Assembly: GCF_051045985.1 (NCBI RefSeq)
Contig: NZ_CP157350.1
Span: forward strand, 1,426,001-1,490,000
Direction of reading: 5' to 3'
Source: Scardovia wiggsiae
Lineage (GTDB): Bacteria > Actinomycetota > Actinomycetes > Actinomycetales > Bifidobacteriaceae
DNA: 64,000 nucleotides
Each line of letters begins with the position of its first letter. Within the stretch, counting starts at the first letter, position 1. The notes under the pieces were generated by a model, which saw nothing but the letters and a program-made list of their open reading frames with translations, was not told the origin of the DNA and ran no database searches. This document shows positions 8,378 to 17,102 of this stretch, piece by piece. The position numbers were made by a program, and so were the translations under genes.

Positions 8378-9334
8378 TCAGCGGGCTGAGGACGCAACCT
8401 CATCGGCTGTTTTCACCGGCTCCAGACCGTTTTCACGGAGAACGGCAACGACTGCGGCAATATTGTCCCTGCCGAGGGGAAGCACGGGATCCGGCATCTG
8501 GTTCGTATCGAATACACCCAGCAATGCCAGGGCAGTTTTGAATGCGCCCACACCGGCACCGAAGCCCGATACCCCCGAAGCCGCTGTAACAATGCGCATC
8601 AGGGCAGAAAGGGCATCCTGTTCTTTGCGGACGGTTTCCCAGTCGCCTGATTCATACGCTTTCCACATGCGCACATACCCGGACGGTTCAACATTGCCCA
8701 GGCCGGGCACACTGCCATCCGCACCGGCCATATATGCACCGTCAACAACAACTTCCTGGCCGGTCAGGAGAGTTAAAGGATGGCCGGCCCTGTTATTGTC
8801 ATCAACAAGGAAGCGGAAAGATACGTCATCATTGGAGGAATCCTTGACACCTGTAAGGACCCCGTCTTTGCCGAGGCGCACCAGAAGATCCCCCGGAAGC
8901 TTGACGTGGACGCATACAGGGATATCGTAGGCAAACAGCGGCAGATCGACTGCTTCATGGATCAGCCGGAAATGCCTTTCAATCTCAGCGATCCCTCCAA
9001 GCGCATAAAACGGCGCTGTTGCCACAATGGCATCTGCCCCGAGTGCTCTGGCTTCTTTTGCGTGCTCAATAACACGGTTCGTCTCCGTATCGATACATCC
9101 GACGAGCACGGGGACACGCCCTGCAACTGCTTCCACACCTGCAGAGACAATCTGCCGCCGGCGCTCATCCGTACTGAATACGACCTCACCGGAAGATCCC
9201 AGGAAGAACAGGCCATCAACGCCCGCATTGATCATACGGTCAACAGAACGCGCAAGGCTTGCCCTGTCCAGTTCCCTGTCAGCAGTAAGAGGGGTCACAA
9301 CGGGCGGGATAACGCCCCTGAATGTAGTTGTCAT
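8378..9334 (-). CDS. nanA: N-acetylneuraminate lyase (DapA/NanA family)
   Basis: A 318-residue class I aldolase of the dihydrodipicolinate synthase / N-acetylneuraminate lyase superfamily. Motifs: GSSGE at 46-50 (carboxylate-binding loop), Tyr136 in LFAYDIP, and the Schiff-base Lys164 in TGVKDSSND. Family sequence alone does not separate DapA, NanA and other keto-acid lyases. The assignment to sialic acid cleavage (Neu5Ac to ManNAc plus pyruvate) comes from the neighbours NanE, a ROK kinase and NagB. The start chosen is ATG 9334 (protein begins MTTTFRG), with AAGGA upstream; the longer frame starting at 9370 would overlap the preceding ABC gene. It lies 26 bp after the ATPase gene, so it is very likely co-transcribed with the importer. 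Confidence 0.85.
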   Translation of the reverse strand: MTTTFRGVIPPVVTPLTADRELDRASLARSVDRMINAGVDGLFFLGSSGEVVFSTDERRRQIVSAGVEAVAGRVPVLVGCIDTETNRVIEHAKEARALGADAIVATAPFYALGGIAEIERHFRLIHEAVDLPLFAYDIPVCVHVKLPGDLLVRLGKDGVLTGVKDSSNDDVSFRFLVDDNNRAGHPLTLLTGQEVVVDGAYMAGADGSVPGLGNVEPSGYVRMWKAYESGDWETVRKEQDALSALMRIVTAASGVSGFGAGVGAFKTALALLGVFDTNQMPDPVLPLGRDNIAAVVAVLRENGLEPVKTADEVASSAR

Positions 9335-9360
9335 AATATTTTTCCTTATACCAGCTGTTA

Positions 9361-10263
9361 TTACGCGCATTCAGCCGCCGTTGGATGGAGCAGCGAAGGC
9401 GCAGCACCAAGCAGCAGTTTTGTATAGTCATCCTGCGGATTATTCAGGACGTCCTTAGCGTCACCCTTTTCAACGATCGTGCCATGGTTCATCACCACGA
9501 TGCGGTCCGAAACATAACGGACCGTCTGGATATCATGGCTGATGAAAACCATCCCCAGGCCGAGAGACTTTTTCAGATCTGTGAGCAGGTTGAGGATCTG
9601 CGCACGGACTGACACATCAAGTGCCGACGTCGGCTCATCAGCAATAATCGCATCAGGTTTCAGGGACAGTGCACGGGCAATAGCCACGCGCTGGCGCTGG
9701 CCGCCGGAAAGCTGCCCGGGCAATGCCCCGAGTGCTGACTTCGGCAGGCCAACCATGGTGAGCAGCTCACGCGCACGTGCAGCCCGGCTTTTCCTGTCCC
9801 CCAGCTTATGGACCACAAGCGGATCAATCAGCTGGTCTTCAACAGTCATGCGGGCGTTAAGCGCTGTAGCAGGATCCTGGAATACCACCGAAACCACGCG
9901 GCCAATCTCCTTGCGGTCCTTCGCAGAGCGATGCGTCACATCCACGCCCTTGAACAGCACCTGGCCGGAAGTCGCCTGCTGCAGGCCGCACATCACATTG
10001 GCAGTTGTGGACTTGCCGCAGCCGGACTCGCCTACGATCCCGATAGTCTGCCCGGCAAGCAGCTGGATGTTCACCTTGTTGACGGCCTTGATCTTATTCG
10101 GATGGAACAGCTTCCCTGCACGTGTAGTGAAAACAACATCAACATCGCGCAGTTCAATGATCGGTACCTGCCCTGATACTGCTGCCGCTCGGGCAGCAGA
10201 AGCAGCCGGCGCCGGGGCTTTGCCCTGGCCTGGCGCAGGATCTGGTGTCTGATATCCACTCAT
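9361..10263 (-). CDS. Oligopeptide-type ABC transporter ATPase (DppF/OppF-like)
   Basis: A 300-residue ATPase energising the importer encoded upstream. Walker A is GESGCGKST, the ABC signature is LSGGQRQR, Walker B is AIIADEPTSALD, and the switch region is FISHD. An extended N-terminus rich in Ala and Pro precedes the domain. Its ATG (10263) overlaps the end of the fused permease-ATPase gene by 4 bp (ATGA), so translation is coupled. In sialic acid clusters of bifidobacteria, peptide/nickel-type importers carry Neu5Ac, and that is the likely substrate here. It pairs with the second ATPase domain, which is fused to the permease in the gene just upstream. Confidence 0.92.
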   Translation of the reverse strand: MSGYQTPDPAPGQGKAPAPAASAARAAAVSGQVPIIELRDVDVVFTTRAGKLFHPNKIKAVNKVNIQLLAGQTIGIVGESGCGKSTTANVMCGLQQATSGQVLFKGVDVTHRSAKDRKEIGRVVSVVFQDPATALNARMTVEDQLIDPLVVHKLGDRKSRAARARELLTMVGLPKSALGALPGQLSGGQRQRVAIARALSLKPDAIIADEPTSALDVSVRAQILNLLTDLKKSLGLGMVFISHDIQTVRYVSDRIVVMNHGTIVEKGDAKDVLNNPQDDYTKLLLGAAPSLLHPTAAECA

Positions 10264-12356
10264 CGTGCAGCTCCTTCTGTTCCTTCGGAATACCTGGCTA
10301 TTCCAGATTCGTCAGCTTCCACCGTTACGGCATATACCTGGTCAGCTTTACGCTCTGCAGGCGGGCTGTAGGGCGGGTCGGGCTCAGGACCGTCAGGCAG
10401 CACAGCATAATAATGATAAGTATCTCCTATGCGCTTCATAACCGGACGGGTATCCAGGCCGCGGTCAGGATGCGAAGAACGCGGCGCGAAACGGTCGCCC
10501 TTCGGGAAGTCCGCAGGGCTTGGGACCGTGCCAGGCACCTGATGGAGGCGGCCGGCACCGGCTTCAATCGATGTAACAGAACCAAGCAGCCCGCGGGTGT
10601 ATTCATGCCGCGGATCGGTAAGTATCTCTGTGATCGAACCCTGCTCGACTACCTGCCCCGCATACATAACTGTTACGGAATGCGCAACTTTAGCTACCAG
10701 TGCAAGGTCATGGGAAACGAAGATCATAGCGAACCCGAGCTTTTCACGCAGCTGGTTCAGAAGGTCAATAACCTGTTTCTGGACAGTTACATCCAAAGCC
10801 GTTGTAGGCTCGTCAGCAATGATCAGCTTCGGGTCGCGGGTCAGTGCCATAGCGATAAGCACGCGCTGGCGCTGGCCGCCGGACAGCTCATGCGGATATG
10901 ATTCGAGAGTCCGCTTAGGTTCGAGGCCTACAAGCTCCAGAAGCTCTTCAGCACTGCGTGTGCCTCCGCGCTTCGTCAGCTGCTTCATCTGGGCTTTGAT
11001 AAGCATCGACGGGTTCAATGATGACAAAGCGTCCTGATAGACCATAGCGATCTCATGGCCGCGAAGGGCATTATGCGCCTTGGGATCCATGCCCACAAGG
11101 TTCTTCCCCTCGAACATGATCTCACCGCTGATCTCAGCTTTAGGGTCGAGAAGGCCCATTATAGCCAGCGAAGTGATTGACTTGCCGCATCCGGATTCGC
11201 CCACAAGGCCCATAGTCTCACCTGGGCGCACCGAGAATGATACGTGGTCAACTACATCCACATCGCCATGGCGCGGGAACCTGATGCACAGGTCATTGAC
11301 TGATATGACCGGAGGTTCTGTAGACGTCGGCCTGAAGCGGTCTGTACGCTTGAGTTCAGCTTCACGGAGTGCTGCAAGGGATGCGGAAAGGCTTGCTTCC
11401 TGTTCACGGTAAGCAGCAACCGGATCTGTAAGGATCCTGTCTTCTTTGCGTGCAGATTCCGCGCTCGCAGGATCTTTGCTGATCGGAGCCGTTGGGGCTG
11501 CAACCATAGCATCAGTGATGCCTTCCGACAGGATATTGAGGCACAGCACCGTGAGCATAATAGCAAGGCCCGGGAAGAGCGCCTGCCACCAGTATCCGAA
11601 GATAACGCCTTCCTTAGCGGTAGAAAGGATATTGCCCCATGTCGGCGTCGGTTCAGGGATACCCATATTGATGAATGACAGCGATGCCTCGAATACAATG
11701 GCATCAGCAACGGAAAGGGTAGTGAATACCATTACCGGCGCCGCGATATTGCGGGTCACATGTTTAATGAGTATCCATGGTGCGCGGGCACCGGAAACAA
11801 TAACAGCGCGGACATAATCTTTGCCGTATTCGCTGATGATATTTGCCCTCACTACCCTGGCGATCTGCGGAACATAGATAACGCCGATCGATATGGCGAT
11901 ACCGGCCATAGACTGCCCGAGAATCGTAACGAACACTGTTGCAAGTGCAATACCGGGGACTGACATAAAGATATCAATGACCCTCATGATCAGCTCAGAT
12001 ATCCACGGCCGGGTTACAGCTGCCGCTGCACCGATAAGCGCACCGACTATCAGCGCAAAAAGTACGGACGACAGGCCAATGACCAGAGAGTACCGTGCAC
12101 CGTACATCACTCGGGAAAACACATCCCGGCCAAGGTTGTCCGTACCAAACCAGTGTTCGGCGCTCGGAGACAGCAATTTTGTGGTGATTTCCAGCGGATT
12201 GCGCGGGGAAATAACCGGAGCGAGGACAGCGCATGCAGCCAGAAGAGCAAGGAAAATAAGCGATATACGCGAACCGATCGACATCCGTGACCAGCGGCGC
12301 ACTTTGACACCAGGCCTGGCAGCGGCGTCAGCAATTTTTCTTTTACCAAACAGCAT
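10260..12356 (-). CDS. Fused ABC permease-ATPase (DppC-DppD)
   Basis: One 698-residue polypeptide carries two transporter parts that are usually separate. Residues about 1-300 form a DppC-type permease: an N-terminal membrane helix near 30-50, the FGTDNLGRDVFSR element, and the EAA-type loop near GARAPWILIKHV. Residues about 350-640 form a DppD-type ATPase with Walker A GESGCGKS, signature LSGGQRQR, Walker B LIIADEPTTALD and the C-terminal oligopeptide-ATPase region with PGTVPSP. A charged linker joins them. The reading frame is continuous with no sign of a frameshift. It starts 3 bp after dppB and overlaps the next ATPase gene by 4 bp. It probably imports sialic acid together with its neighbours. 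Confidence 0.92.
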   Translation of the reverse strand: MLFGKRKIADAAARPGVKVRRWSRMSIGSRISLIFLALLAACAVLAPVISPRNPLEITTKLLSPSAEHWFGTDNLGRDVFSRVMYGARYSLVIGLSSVLFALIVGALIGAAAAVTRPWISELIMRVIDIFMSVPGIALATVFVTILGQSMAGIAISIGVIYVPQIARVVRANIISEYGKDYVRAVIVSGARAPWILIKHVTRNIAAPVMVFTTLSVADAIVFEASLSFINMGIPEPTPTWGNILSTAKEGVIFGYWWQALFPGLAIMLTVLCLNILSEGITDAMVAAPTAPISKDPASAESARKEDRILTDPVAAYREQEASLSASLAALREAELKRTDRFRPTSTEPPVISVNDLCIRFPRHGDVDVVDHVSFSVRPGETMGLVGESGCGKSITSLAIMGLLDPKAEISGEIMFEGKNLVGMDPKAHNALRGHEIAMVYQDALSSLNPSMLIKAQMKQLTKRGGTRSAEELLELVGLEPKRTLESYPHELSGGQRQRVLIAMALTRDPKLIIADEPTTALDVTVQKQVIDLLNQLREKLGFAMIFVSHDLALVAKVAHSVTVMYAGQVVEQGSITEILTDPRHEYTRGLLGSVTSIEAGAGRLHQVPGTVPSPADFPKGDRFAPRSSHPDRGLDTRPVMKRIGDTYHYYAVLPDGPEPDPPYSPPAERKADQVYAVTVEADESGIARYSEGTEGAAR

Positions 12357-12358
12357 TG

Positions 12359-13315
12359 TTACACCGTCCTGATTCTCGGGTTGATAAGCACGTACAGCAT
12401 GTCAACAATAATGTTGATGATGATGAATGACAGTGCCACAACAAGCACCACACCCTGTACGAGCTGCGGCTGGTTATTATTGATGCCGTCAAACAGCGCC
12501 GTGCCCATTCCGGGAAGGGCAAAAATAATTTCGATAACGATAGCGCCGCCCATCAGATAACCAATCTTCATACCAAGTACGGTAACAGGCGTTATCAGTG
12601 CGTTGCGGAATACGTTTCGGGCGATGACTACACGCCGAGGTACGCCGGCGCCGATAGCTGTACGCACATAATCTTTATCAAGCTCTTCAACCATTGACGT
12701 GCGGATGATACGGGTCATCTGCCCCGCAAGCGGCAGCGCCATAGCAAAACACGGCATAGCCATGCGCGCCATATACTCGCCGGGGTCTGCTGTAAACGGC
12801 ACGAGATCGCCTGAAGCAGGAAGCCATCCGAGCTGGATCTGCAGAAGGAAGATCAGCAGCACGCCAAGCCAGAATGACGGGGTGGCGATGCCGATAATAG
12901 ACAGGACCCGGATCACCTGATCGACCCAGGTATCACGGTACAGCGCTGCAAGAACGCCAAAAATAATAGCTACAACAGCACCTATGAAAAGGCTGATGAA
13001 TGTCAGCTGCAGTGTGATGGGGAATGCATCGCCGATCCTTTTGGCAACGGAATCCCTGTTCACACCATATGTGCCAAGGTCGCCACGGAACAGGCCTCCT
13101 ATATAGCGGAAGAACTGCTCATACCACGGGCGGTCAAGCCCCATCTGCTGACGGTACGCCTGCAAAGCCTGCGGCGTAGCATCGCTGCCCAATGCCGCAG
13201 TCGCGGGATCGTATTTTGAGAATGACATGAGGAAGAAAACCAGGAATGTCACTCCAAAAGCCATGAATGGCAGAGCCACCAGACGTCTGCCCAGTAATCG
13301 TAATAGGTTCGACAT
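12359..13315 (-). CDS. ABC transporter permease (DppB-like)
   Basis: A 318-residue membrane permease of the peptide/nickel class. The N-terminal LLRLLGRRLVALPFMAFGVT helix, LGLDRPW-type periplasmic motif (MGLDRPWYEQF) and the cytoplasmic EAA loop (VRTAIGAGVPRRVVIARNVF) are characteristic. The start chosen is ATG 13315, with AAAGGAGCAG upstream; the longer open frame to 13414 runs into the intercistronic hairpin and is not supported. It follows the solute-binding protein gene after about 230 bp that includes a hairpin, and precedes the fused permease-ATPase by 2 bp. Confidence 0.92.
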   Translation of the reverse strand: MSNLLRLLGRRLVALPFMAFGVTFLVFFLMSFSKYDPATAALGSDATPQALQAYRQQMGLDRPWYEQFFRYIGGLFRGDLGTYGVNRDSVAKRIGDAFPITLQLTFISLFIGAVVAIIFGVLAALYRDTWVDQVIRVLSIIGIATPSFWLGVLLIFLLQIQLGWLPASGDLVPFTADPGEYMARMAMPCFAMALPLAGQMTRIIRTSMVEELDKDYVRTAIGAGVPRRVVIARNVFRNALITPVTVLGMKIGYLMGGAIVIEIIFALPGMGTALFDGINNNQPQLVQGVVLVVALSFIIINIIVDMLYVLINPRIRTV

Positions 13316-13416
13316 ATATTTTCTGCTCCTTTGCAGGAAGTTGCGGTTAAACCTGCTTCGCCCAAAAACTGAGGAATCAATATTGCTGCAAATATGCTTC
13401 AGGGAAACAGACATAA

Positions 13417-13460
13417 AGGAGGGGAGAAACCCTGATCAAGGCGGGTTCCATACCCCTCCT
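13417..13460 (-). other. Intercistronic hairpin between binding protein and permease
   Basis: AGGAGGGG (13417-13424) pairs with CCCCTCCT (13453-13460), extended by a further imperfect GAAACCC/GGGTTCC pairing. Such hairpins behind a solute-binding protein gene commonly stabilise its transcript so that the binding protein exceeds the permease. Confidence 0.5.
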
Positions 13461-13543
13461 CACATCTGGGGGATACTGCATAGCTTCACCCGTTACAGCA
13501 CTATCCCCATCCTGTTCAGTTTTCGGTTATTCTGCTCCCGGCA

Positions 13544-15109
13544 TCACTGCTTGCTTAATTTAGCATGGATGAAGTTCAGGCCGGTAGAGCCAATCGGGGA
13601 GAATTGCGAGAATACGCCCTTCTTGACTGCAGTTGTAGTTTTGCGATGGAGCAGCGGGTAGATCGGCACCTCTTCGGAAACGAGATCATAGCACTGGTTC
13701 CAGTAGGTCTGACGGCTTGCATCATCTTTTGCGGCAATAGCCTGGTCCATGAGTTCGTGAAGCTTCGTATAGCCTTCACTCCCCTTCCAGCCGGCACGCT
13801 TCTGCATCCATGCATTGTCGCCATACCACCAGTTCAGGAGGAGGTCAGGGTCGTTGCCGAATACTGACGGGTCTCCCGGCGCAAGGACCATGGAGAAATT
13901 GCCGGTATCTACGATATTCGGATAAAGGGCAGATGAGGACATGGACTGGATATCCACCTTGAACCCAAGCTCTTCGAGATCATTCTTGACCTGCGGGGCA
14001 AGGGATGTGATCCATGAATGGTCGGTAGTGTACAGGGTGAATGTCTGTCCTGACACACCTGCTTCGCTGAGCAGCTGCTTCGCCTTGGAAATATTCTTGG
14101 TATAGACATTCTTCGCCTTATGGTAGTAGGGGAAGGACTTTGGCAGATAGCTTGTTGCGGCTTCGGCCTGGCCCTGCAGCTGGTTGCTGATAAGCTTGTT
14201 GACATCAATGGCATTGAGGATTGCCTGGCGTACACGCTTGTCATCAAACGGCTTCTTCCTGGTGTTGAACATAACGAATGCCTGGTTGAATCCCTGTGTG
14301 GTCTTCATTTCCGATCCGGAACGTTCAAGGGTCTTGAATGCTGTTGGAGGCACAAGCTCCATGGCATCTGTTTTGCCGCCCTGCATAGCTGTGGTACGGG
14401 CAGTATCATCGACGCTGATATTCCATACCATATTTTTGGTCTGCGCCGGGAACTGGCCGTTATACTTGTCATTCTTTTCAAACTTGATCTGCTGGTCAGT
14501 GATCGACGTATATTTCCATGGACCTGAACCTACAGGCTGTTTTTTCAGGTCTTCGTCTGTTGCCGAGGCAGGCGTGATCTGGATCAGAGCAAGGCGCTGC
14601 TTGAGCATAGGGAAGGCCTTCTTAAGCTTGAAGGTCACTTTATTGTTTCCGCTGGCCGTTACGGAATCAATGAAATCAAGCATTGAAATGTAAAGGCTTC
14701 CTTCAGCAGTAGTGCGCTGGTAAGATTTGACGACATCATCAGCCGTCACATCTTTGCCGTCGGAGAACTTAGCACCGTCACGCAGAGTAACGGTATATTC
14801 GGTATCCGATACTTTCTCCGGATCGCCTTTTGCAAGGGCATTGAACACTTTGTAAATCGAATAGTCAAGGGCGTAGAGAGGCTCTATAACATGCCAGTTG
14901 GCAGATAGCGGAAGCGCGCCTGATGTAGTTGCCGGTGAGAAGTCACGCCCTGAATATGCTACCTGAGCTGTAATGGTATTTGCTACCGATGTGCTTTTTG
15001 CAGCAGTAGCAGACTTTTTCGCGCCGCCGCCACACGCGCTCAGGCCCATCAGCAGTGCGCCCGACAATACTGCCGCGAGCACTTTGGACGCTTTGGATGA
15101 TATCTTCAT
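13544..15109 (-). CDS. Lipoprotein solute-binding protein, peptide/sialic acid type
   Basis: A 521-residue family 5 extracellular binding protein (SBP_bac_5). The signal peptide ends in lipobox LSAC with acylated Cys26, followed by a Gly/Ala/Ser linker. The body carries family features such as the FSDGKDVTADDVVKSYQR segment near residue 115 and FDDKRVRQAILNAID near 290. It belongs to the importer encoded by the next three genes. Together with NanA, NanE and NagB this argues for Neu5Ac uptake, though peptide binding cannot be excluded by sequence. It has its own promoter with an operator-like motif (15173-15200). Hairpins on both sides suggest stronger or separately adjusted expression of this gene. 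Confidence 0.9.
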   Translation of the reverse strand: MKISSKASKVLAAVLSGALLMGLSACGGGAKKSATAAKSTSVANTITAQVAYSGRDFSPATTSGALPLSANWHVIEPLYALDYSIYKVFNALAKGDPEKVSDTEYTVTLRDGAKFSDGKDVTADDVVKSYQRTTAEGSLYISMLDFIDSVTASGNNKVTFKLKKAFPMLKQRLALIQITPASATDEDLKKQPVGSGPWKYTSITDQQIKFEKNDKYNGQFPAQTKNMVWNISVDDTARTTAMQGGKTDAMELVPPTAFKTLERSGSEMKTTQGFNQAFVMFNTRKKPFDDKRVRQAILNAIDVNKLISNQLQGQAEAATSYLPKSFPYYHKAKNVYTKNISKAKQLLSEAGVSGQTFTLYTTDHSWITSLAPQVKNDLEELGFKVDIQSMSSSALYPNIVDTGNFSMVLAPGDPSVFGNDPDLLLNWWYGDNAWMQKRAGWKGSEGYTKLHELMDQAIAAKDDASRQTYWNQCYDLVSEEVPIYPLLHRKTTTAVKKGVFSQFSPIGSTGLNFIHAKLSKQ

Positions 15110-15172
15110 CGATGGTCTCCTTTTATCATTGAGTATCCAGATTCGACTGCTTTTAGCATCTCATCATTTTCA

Positions 15173-15200
15173 ATTATATGACATCTGACATCAGACGCAA
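15173..15200 (-). promoter_or_regulatory. Internal nan promoter with operator-like motif
   Basis: On the minus strand TTGCGT (15200-15195) and a perfect TATAAT (15178-15173) are 16 bp apart. The spacer contains CATCTGACATCA (plus-strand 15182-15193), closely matching the motifs at 6481 and 18342. Confidence 0.55.
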
Positions 15201-15266
15201 GTTGAGCATGCCGTCAACCAGAATAATTGATGGTTTTCGTTGATTTCCCAACGAGAAATTGCTTTT

Positions 15267-15300
15267 CCCCTGTCCCTGCCCGGCGCGGCCTGGACAGGGG
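15267..15300 (-). terminator. Hairpin after nanE
   Basis: CCCCTGTCC (15267-15275) pairs with GGACAGGGG (15292-15300). It lies 35 bp after the nanE stop, and the minus-strand sequence beyond it is only moderately U-rich. It probably ends part of the upstream transcript before the second promoter. Confidence 0.55.
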
Positions 15301-15334
15301 GCCATAGGCTGTTTTGATTCCTGTACCCTGATAG

Positions 15335-16018
15335 CTATCTGCTGCCGGCAGGCAATGCCGCGGCAAACCATGATGTTATCGTTGTCGGATGCGTGATCGC
15401 CGTCCCGACCACAGCAGCCCACGCACCTGTTTCCATAACCTCAGCAAGCTGCGCCGGTGTGTGGATACGCCCTTCACAGATAACAGGGGTATCAGGGAAA
15501 GCACTGGCCATACTGTGCAGGAGCTCGAAATCAGGGCCGTCAGTCTTTTCACGTTCACCGGTGTAGCCTGCAAGCGTTGTAGAAAGGATATCCGTACCGG
15601 CATCAGCAGCCTGCCGGGCGTCCTTAAAGCTGCCGCAGTCCGCCATAACAAGAGCACCTTCCTCATGCAGCGCTTTAACTGTCTGCGCATAAGTCAGCCC
15701 GTCCGGACGGGGACGGCGTGTAGCATCGATCGCTACAATATCTGCACCGGCTGCAATACAGCAGCGTGCATGCCTTAACGTCGGTGTAATGAATACCCCT
15801 TCATGGCCTTCTTTCCAGATGCCTATAACAGGGATATCGACCTGGCCTTTGATCGCTGAAATATCGGCAAGCCCCTGGCAGCGGATAGCCCGTGCCCCGC
15901 CTGCCTGTGCGGCAAGCGCCATCTGGGCCATAGTTTCCGGATGGCGGAGCGGTTCGCCCGGGTATGCCTGGCAGCTGACGATAAGCCCGCCTTTGATCTG
16001 CCTGATAAGAGGATCCAT
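15335..16018 (-). CDS. nanE: N-acylglucosamine-6-phosphate 2-epimerase
   Basis: Converts ManNAc-6-phosphate to GlcNAc-6-phosphate. The 227-residue TIM barrel shows family motifs GGLIVSCQAYPGEPLR near the N-terminus, ARAIRCQGLADI, VIGIWKEGH, GADIVAIDATRRPRP and VICEGRIHTPAQ. Length is normal. It lies 41 bp downstream of the ROK kinase gene and precedes the transporter genes, so kinase, epimerase, uptake and lyase form one functional block. Start ATG 16018 has GAAAGGACAC upstream. Confidence 0.95.
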   Translation of the reverse strand: MDPLIRQIKGGLIVSCQAYPGEPLRHPETMAQMALAAQAGGARAIRCQGLADISAIKGQVDIPVIGIWKEGHEGVFITPTLRHARCCIAAGADIVAIDATRRPRPDGLTYAQTVKALHEEGALVMADCGSFKDARQAADAGTDILSTTLAGYTGEREKTDGPDFELLHSMASAFPDTPVICEGRIHTPAQLAEVMETGAWAAVVGTAITHPTTITSWFAAALPAGSR

Positions 16019-16059
16019 ACTGTGTCCTTTCCTGATATTTTTCTATAGTCTTTTATTCC

Positions 16060-17091
16060 TTAACTTTCAAAAGCCTGCCTGGCTGCTGATGCGGCACCGA
16101 TCAGAGGGGCGTTATCCCCAAGCGCGCCTTTGACGAGCGGCGTAGCTTCCACTAAAGGCAGCGCAGCTTCCCGGAACCCCTGTTCCAAAGGCTGCCACCA
16201 CAGGTCGCCTGCGTTGGCCACTGATCCCGAGCAGATAATAATTGAGGGGTCAAGCAGATTGCCCATACCGGCGATGCATTGCCCGAGCGCACGGGCACTC
16301 AGGCCCAGTATATTCCGGGCAAAAGCTTCACCGGACTCTGCACGTAGGGCTACCTCACGGCCGGAAGCCACCGGGGAGGTATCTGCGAACTGTGATGATG
16401 CACCGGTATTATCGCCGGGGAAAGTGCCCTCGGCTGCTTCAGCCAGCCTGCGGTTATACAGGGAAGCCAGGCCGGTGCCCGAAGCTACCGGTTCAATATG
16501 CCCGCTCACAGTGCCGCAGGAGCACAAAAAACCTTCGCCAAGCCCGTGGGCAACATGTCCGGCGTGGCCGGCAACGCCATGGGCCCCGGTCTGCAGCCGG
16601 CCGTGGTCTATATACGCCCCGCCGATGCCGGTGCCTATGCCCAGGGACAGTACAGTACCACTTCCCCGGCCTGCACCATACAGGGCTTCGCCAAGGCCGT
16701 GCGCGCCTACATCCCCGATCATATATACGGGGAGACCAGTCACAGTACTGAGCGCAGCATAAATACGCTGGCCTCCCCATCCCGGCATGGTACTGGTCGC
16801 AGTTACTATCACCCCTTCACCGCTGTCTACTACCCCGGCAGAACCGATGCCAATGCCGCGGACAGCCCTTCCCTGCGACTGCCAGAACTCAAGCCGTTCC
16901 CGCACGAATCCCGTTAACCGCCTGAGGACATCATCGCCGCCCTGCATCGCATCAGTATCGATGCGCGCAGCCCCTTCAACGAGAGGGGTATCATTCTGCC
17001 TGAAAGTAACCAGCCCTGAAGCAATTTTGGTGCCGCCAATATCGAATGCCAGGTATGACTCGACTGGCGAACTCAGCTGCCGTGCATCCAT
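16060..17091 (-). CDS. ROK-family sugar kinase, probable ManNAc kinase
   Basis: A 343-residue ROK kinase. The ATP-binding DIGGTK motif is at residues 17-22, the second glycine-rich loop is SLGIGTGIGGAYID, and GHAGHVAHG holds the conserved zinc-site His. The canonical ROK zinc motif CxCGxxGCxE appears here as CSCGTVSGHIE, so one of the three cysteines is missing or shifted. By context it should phosphorylate N-acetylmannosamine, the product of NanA, to feed NanE. Glucose or GlcNAc kinase activity cannot be excluded. A non-conserved stretch with FPGDNTGASSQF lies inside the domain. ATG 17091 begins 12 bp after the DUF4862 gene, so the two are co-transcribed. Confidence 0.88.
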   Translation of the reverse strand: MDARQLSSPVESYLAFDIGGTKIASGLVTFRQNDTPLVEGAARIDTDAMQGGDDVLRRLTGFVRERLEFWQSQGRAVRGIGIGSAGVVDSGEGVIVTATSTMPGWGGQRIYAALSTVTGLPVYMIGDVGAHGLGEALYGAGRGSGTVLSLGIGTGIGGAYIDHGRLQTGAHGVAGHAGHVAHGLGEGFLCSCGTVSGHIEPVASGTGLASLYNRRLAEAAEGTFPGDNTGASSQFADTSPVASGREVALRAESGEAFARNILGLSARALGQCIAGMGNLLDPSIIICSGSVANAGDLWWQPLEQGFREAALPLVEATPLVKGALGDNAPLIGAASAARQAFES

Positions 17092-17102
17092 GTGCGCCCC
17101 CT

